Assembly (NCBI RefSeq): GCF_001509475.1
Contig: NZ_LLZG01000301.1
Location: 1 to 64,000, forward strand
Direction of reading: 5' to 3'
DNA length: 64,000 nucleotides
From: Streptomyces regalis
GTDB lineage: Bacteria; Actinomycetota; Actinomycetes; Streptomycetales; Streptomycetaceae
Shown: in pieces, positions 61,262 to 64,000 of the stretch
Layout of the letters: each line of letters begins with the position of its first letter
Position numbering within the stretch: position 1 is the first letter of the stretch
Program-made: the position numbers and the translations under genes
Notes under the pieces: generated by a model
Database searches by the model: none
Told to the model about the DNA's origin: nothing
Seen by the model: the letters and a program-made list of their open reading frames with translations, nothing else

Positions 61262-62779
61262 TCATGTCAGGCCGCGAATGGGTCCGTCGCCGTACAGCGC
61301 CCGGATGTCGACCAGGAGGACATCACGTCGGCGCCCGGCGGCGTCGATGACATCGGGATGGAAGCCGTGCAGGGAGAACAGGGTCAGGATCGCGTCCTCG
61401 GGCCGATGCCCCTGGTCGGCGAGGAGAGCGCGGATGTGTTCGAGGCGTTCGAGGTCCTTCAGCCCGCGAGGTTGGACGGTGGCCTTGGCCTCCCCGATCA
61501 GGATGATGGACGCCCGGGGGCTTTGCGGGCGTTCACCGGGGGCCAGGGCGAGCAGGTCGACCTCGTGCTTGGTCCGGGCGGCCGGATCTGCGATCTCCGC
61601 CGTGCCCACCGCACCGAGCGACAGCCCTGTCTCGTCGATGGCGAAGGAGCGGGTCCATTCGCGCGCGGTCTCCTCGAAGTGCGGGCCGAGGATCTTCGAG
61701 TGGTACGTCGGCCGGGACGACTGCCACACCTGGGCTCCGCGCCGCCGCTCCACCAGGTCCACGGTGGGCAGCGTGATCAGCTGGTTGAAGCGGATCACCG
61801 GGTCCGCCACGCTGATGACCGGGTGCCGTGCCTTCAGCAGGTCCTGTTCCTTGCGGACATAGCCGGTGGACTCCAGCACCTCCAGCGGAGCGACCATGGC
61901 GGAGCGGGAGCGCTCCAGCATCGATCCGACCTTCGCCGGGGTCGAGGCGCCCCGGGCCACGGCGGACAGTACGTCGTAGTACAGCGTGCGGTGGGTGATC
62001 CGCGGGTCCTCGCGCAGCAGGAACTCCGCCTCCACCCGCGAGTACAGGGCCCGCCCCGGGTCCAGCAGGGTGCGCTCCACCCAGGGGCCGACGTCCGCCT
62101 CGCCTTGCGGCACCGCCCCCGCGGCCAGCGGCCGGTAGCCGGGGGCGCCGCCCAGCACGGCGTCGACCTGCAGCGCCACCGCCGGATCCTCGATCCCCCA
62201 GTGGGTGCGGGCGGTGCGGTAATCGAAGGCCGGCAGGCGCAGGTCCAGCACGGCTCGGCCGCGCAGTGGCTTGGTGCCGGACAGCAGCTCGGACATCACG
62301 CTCATCGCCGAGCCGCACAGTACGATCCGGCCGCCGGGTGCCCTGCCGGACTGCGACTGGTCGTACAGCAGTTGCAGGAACCCGGGGATCTCCGGGGAAT
62401 GCTGCATCAGATACGGCAGCTCGTCGATGACGATCAGCGGCGCCCCTGAGGCCCGGTTCACCACCTCCAGCGCGGCGGTGAGCACATCCCGCCAGTCGTC
62501 CAGCCGCATCGCCCCGGGCCGCACCCCCGCGTGCGCGGCGATCGCCTCGGTGAACCGGTGTAGCGCGGGCACCCGGCCCTCCTCCTGGACTGCGGCCAGG
62601 TACAGCCCGCCCACCGCCTCTGTGAGCGCCTCCAGCAGGAACGACTTCCCGTTCCGCCGCCGCCCCGAGACGATGGCCAGCCGCAGCTCGGCGGCTGGGT
62701 CGTCGAGGAAGTCGTTCAGCAGTGCCCACTCGTGATCACGGTCCAGCAGCCGCTCCGGTTTGCCGAGCTGTCCAGGCAT
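61262..62779 (-). CDS. AAA ATPase with C-terminal DUF234-like nuclease-fold domain
   Basis: This 505-residue protein is of the archaeal-type ATPase family. It has an unusual Walker A S-G-R-R-R-N-G-K-S (about 39-47), Walker B L-I-V-I-D-E-L-P-Y, a winged-helix region in the middle, and a C-terminal DUF234-like region with K-H-E-V-D-L-L-A and I-I-L-I-G-E-A-K, resembling the acid residues and lysine of a PD-(D/E)XK fold. These proteins are often linked to mobile or defence loci, but their role is uncertain. It stands alone on the minus strand, convergent with the QueD-like gene. Confidence 0.85.
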   Translation of the reverse strand: MPGQLGKPERLLDRDHEWALLNDFLDDPAAELRLAIVSGRRRNGKSFLLEALTEAVGGLYLAAVQEEGRVPALHRFTEAIAAHAGVRPGAMRLDDWRDVLTAALEVVNRASGAPLIVIDELPYLMQHSPEIPGFLQLLYDQSQSGRAPGGRIVLCGSAMSVMSELLSGTKPLRGRAVLDLRLPAFDYRTARTHWGIEDPAVALQVDAVLGGAPGYRPLAAGAVPQGEADVGPWVERTLLDPGRALYSRVEAEFLLREDPRITHRTLYYDVLSAVARGASTPAKVGSMLERSRSAMVAPLEVLESTGYVRKEQDLLKARHPVISVADPVIRFNQLITLPTVDLVERRRGAQVWQSSRPTYHSKILGPHFEETAREWTRSFAIDETGLSLGAVGTAEIADPAARTKHEVDLLALAPGERPQSPRASIILIGEAKATVQPRGLKDLERLEHIRALLADQGHRPEDAILTLFSLHGFHPDVIDAAGRRRDVLLVDIRALYGDGPIRGLT

Positions 62780-63153
62780 GCCTTCTCCGAATCCGTTCAG
62801 GTCGACCTTAACGAAATGCGTATAGCTAGACCTTACCTGCGTGGAGGCTGTGAGCGTAACGCTGCGGGTGGGTCACACGCGGATTGCTTCTCGCCGAGAA
62901 TGTCGCGGCTCCTGGCGGGCTCCGGCCCGGAGCCGCCGACCTCAGGACTGCACAGGCATCCGCCTGCACAAGGCCGACGGGGTGGCAGCCGAGGGTGAAC
63001 TCCAGGAGGCCCGGGGAGGGGAGCGTGACCGGCCGACCAGACCTGGCATTGGGCGAGTTGAGGGTCAAACCCACCGAAGCCGTCGGCTTGCAAACCTCGG
63101 CCCCCTAGGCTGGCGGCGCATCGACTGCACCATCACCGCAGGACGGGAAAGAC
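62780..63153. other. Intergenic region between the AAA ATPase and SWIM genes
   Basis: About 370 bp separate the two divergent genes. A relatively AT-rich patch (ACGAAATGCGTATAGCTAGA near 62810-62830) may hold the ATPase promoter. An AGCGT-A-ACGCT palindrome at 62853-62863 could be an operator. No gene is supported. Confidence 0.4.
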
Positions 63154-64000
63154 ATGCGCGGCCTCACTGAGGCGAACCTTCAGACGCTGGCGGGTGCCCG
63201 TTCCTTCGAACGCGCCCTCGGGTATCTCGACGCGGTGTCCGGGGTCGAGGTGGGTGACGGCTGGGTTACCGCGAGCGTCCACGGCACGGAGCGGTACGAG
63301 GTGGAGCTGACTCTGGACGGGCCCGGCGGGCTGTCCGGCGCGTGCGACTGCCCGTACGGTCTGGAGGGTAACTTCTGCAAGCATCTGGTCGTCCTCGGCC
63401 TGACCGTGCTCGCCCAGCGGGAGAGCCTGCCGCGGCAGCGGAAGGCGGCCAGGGAGCGCGCGCAGGACCTCGACGGGTGACTGTGCGCCCTGTCCAAGGA
63501 CGAGTTGCTCGCTCTGCTGCGGGAACAGATCGGCGACGAACGGCAGGTGCGGCGACGCCTGGAGCTGCGAGCCGCGAGCGCCCGCGGGGACCTTGCCGCG
63601 GTCCGGTCCCGTATCCGCGATCTGCAGGCGTTCACGGCCCAGGAGGTCGTCGTGATCGGGCGGGCCGCGCGGGTGGCGCTGCTGCGCGACGAGCCGTGGC
63701 TGCCGGACCTGCTCGACCGGCTGCTGCCCGGCATCGCGGTCGCTCCGACGGCCGCGAAGACCCTGCCGTCGCAGGCCCTCCCGTACGAACTGGTCCGCGC
63801 CGCACAGGACTTCCCGACGCCCGAGCTGGTGACCGCGATCCGCTCCGTGCGTCGGACCGTCCGACACGCCGGGGTGCCCAAGCAGCTCGACAAGCTGCTC
63901 AAGAAGGTCGAGGCGGCCCTCGCCGAGCGCACCGACGTGGCACTACGGCTGCCGAAGCTGGACTCGGCACTGCATCCATCAGCAGCTCCGCCGCGGGCGG
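63154..64000 (+). pseudogene. SWIM zinc-finger protein gene, interrupted by in-frame TGA and cut by window end
   Basis: The first 108 codons encode the N-terminal part of a SWIM protein with the zinc motif C-D-C-P-Y-G-L-E-G-N-F-C-K-H (CxCxnCxH). TGA at 63478-63480 then stops it, but the same frame stays open to the window end and reads on as L-C-A-L-S-K-D-E-L-L-A-L-L-R-E-Q, which fits the family continuation (a Trp codon TGG could be the ancestral residue). Either a nonsense mutation, an assembly error or readthrough is involved. GGACGGGAAA precedes the ATG. The 3' end lies outside the window. Confidence 0.75.

Overview
The window is from a high-GC actinomycete, almost certainly a Streptomyces. 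The evidence is the very high GC content, GTG/TTG starts with GGAGG-type ribosome sites, a complete conservon (cvnABCD), the XRE/DUF397/anti-sigma-type ATPase trio, a DUF574-type methyltransferase, and intergenic repeat families typical of Streptomyces.

Layout. 0.3-30.4 kb looks like a chromosomal housekeeping and signalling region: a rhomboid-like membrane protein, a GNAT acetyltransferase, lon with recognisable ClgR and HspR (HAIR) sites, a secreted GH25 muramidase, a MarR regulator, a PP2C-like phosphatase, a conservon followed by a StyA-like flavin monooxygenase, an NlpC/P60 hydrolase, a TetR regulator, a divergent pair of diiron proteins, a Uma2 nuclease-fold protein, a second NIT-domain sensor kinase, a PbpA/RodA-type pair, a small SH3 protein, a lipoprotein plus orphan histidine kinase, a tyrosine/dual-specificity phosphatase, a NERD protein, and the divergent LigD-polymerase and Ku genes of bacterial end joining.

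30.4-53.1 kb is a single-strand (-) nonribosomal peptide/polyketide cluster with mostly overlapping start and stop codons. In transcription order it encodes: MFS transporter, MbtH, NRPS A-PCP-C-PCP, luciferase-like monooxygenase, NRPS C-A-PCP-E, NRPS C-A-PCP-TE, NRPS C-A-PCP, an AT-less KS-carrier protein, a type II thioesterase and a stand-alone ketosynthase. The E domain is followed by a C domain with the N-terminal signature seen after E domains, so monooxygenase-flanked NRPS 1 -> 2 -> 3(TE) is a sensible core line. How the fourth NRPS and the KS-carrier protein join is not determined. I do not recognise the product.

53.1-64 kb is accessory and regulatory: a DUF574 methyltransferase, a DUF397/XRE pair with a divergent anti-sigma-like ATPase, two small actinomycete proteins, a degraded gap, a STAND-type ATPase followed by a QueD/PTPS-like enzyme, an AAA ATPase with a DUF234-like tail, and a SWIM zinc-finger gene interrupted in frame by TGA and running off the window.

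Main oddities. A Streptomyces repeat normally found between genes is read in frame inside two different NRPS genes. A pair of MITE-like elements with perfect inverted ends is present; one supplies the stop codon of a histidine kinase. One NRPS module lacks an adenylation domain, and the KS-carrier protein lacks an acyltransferase.
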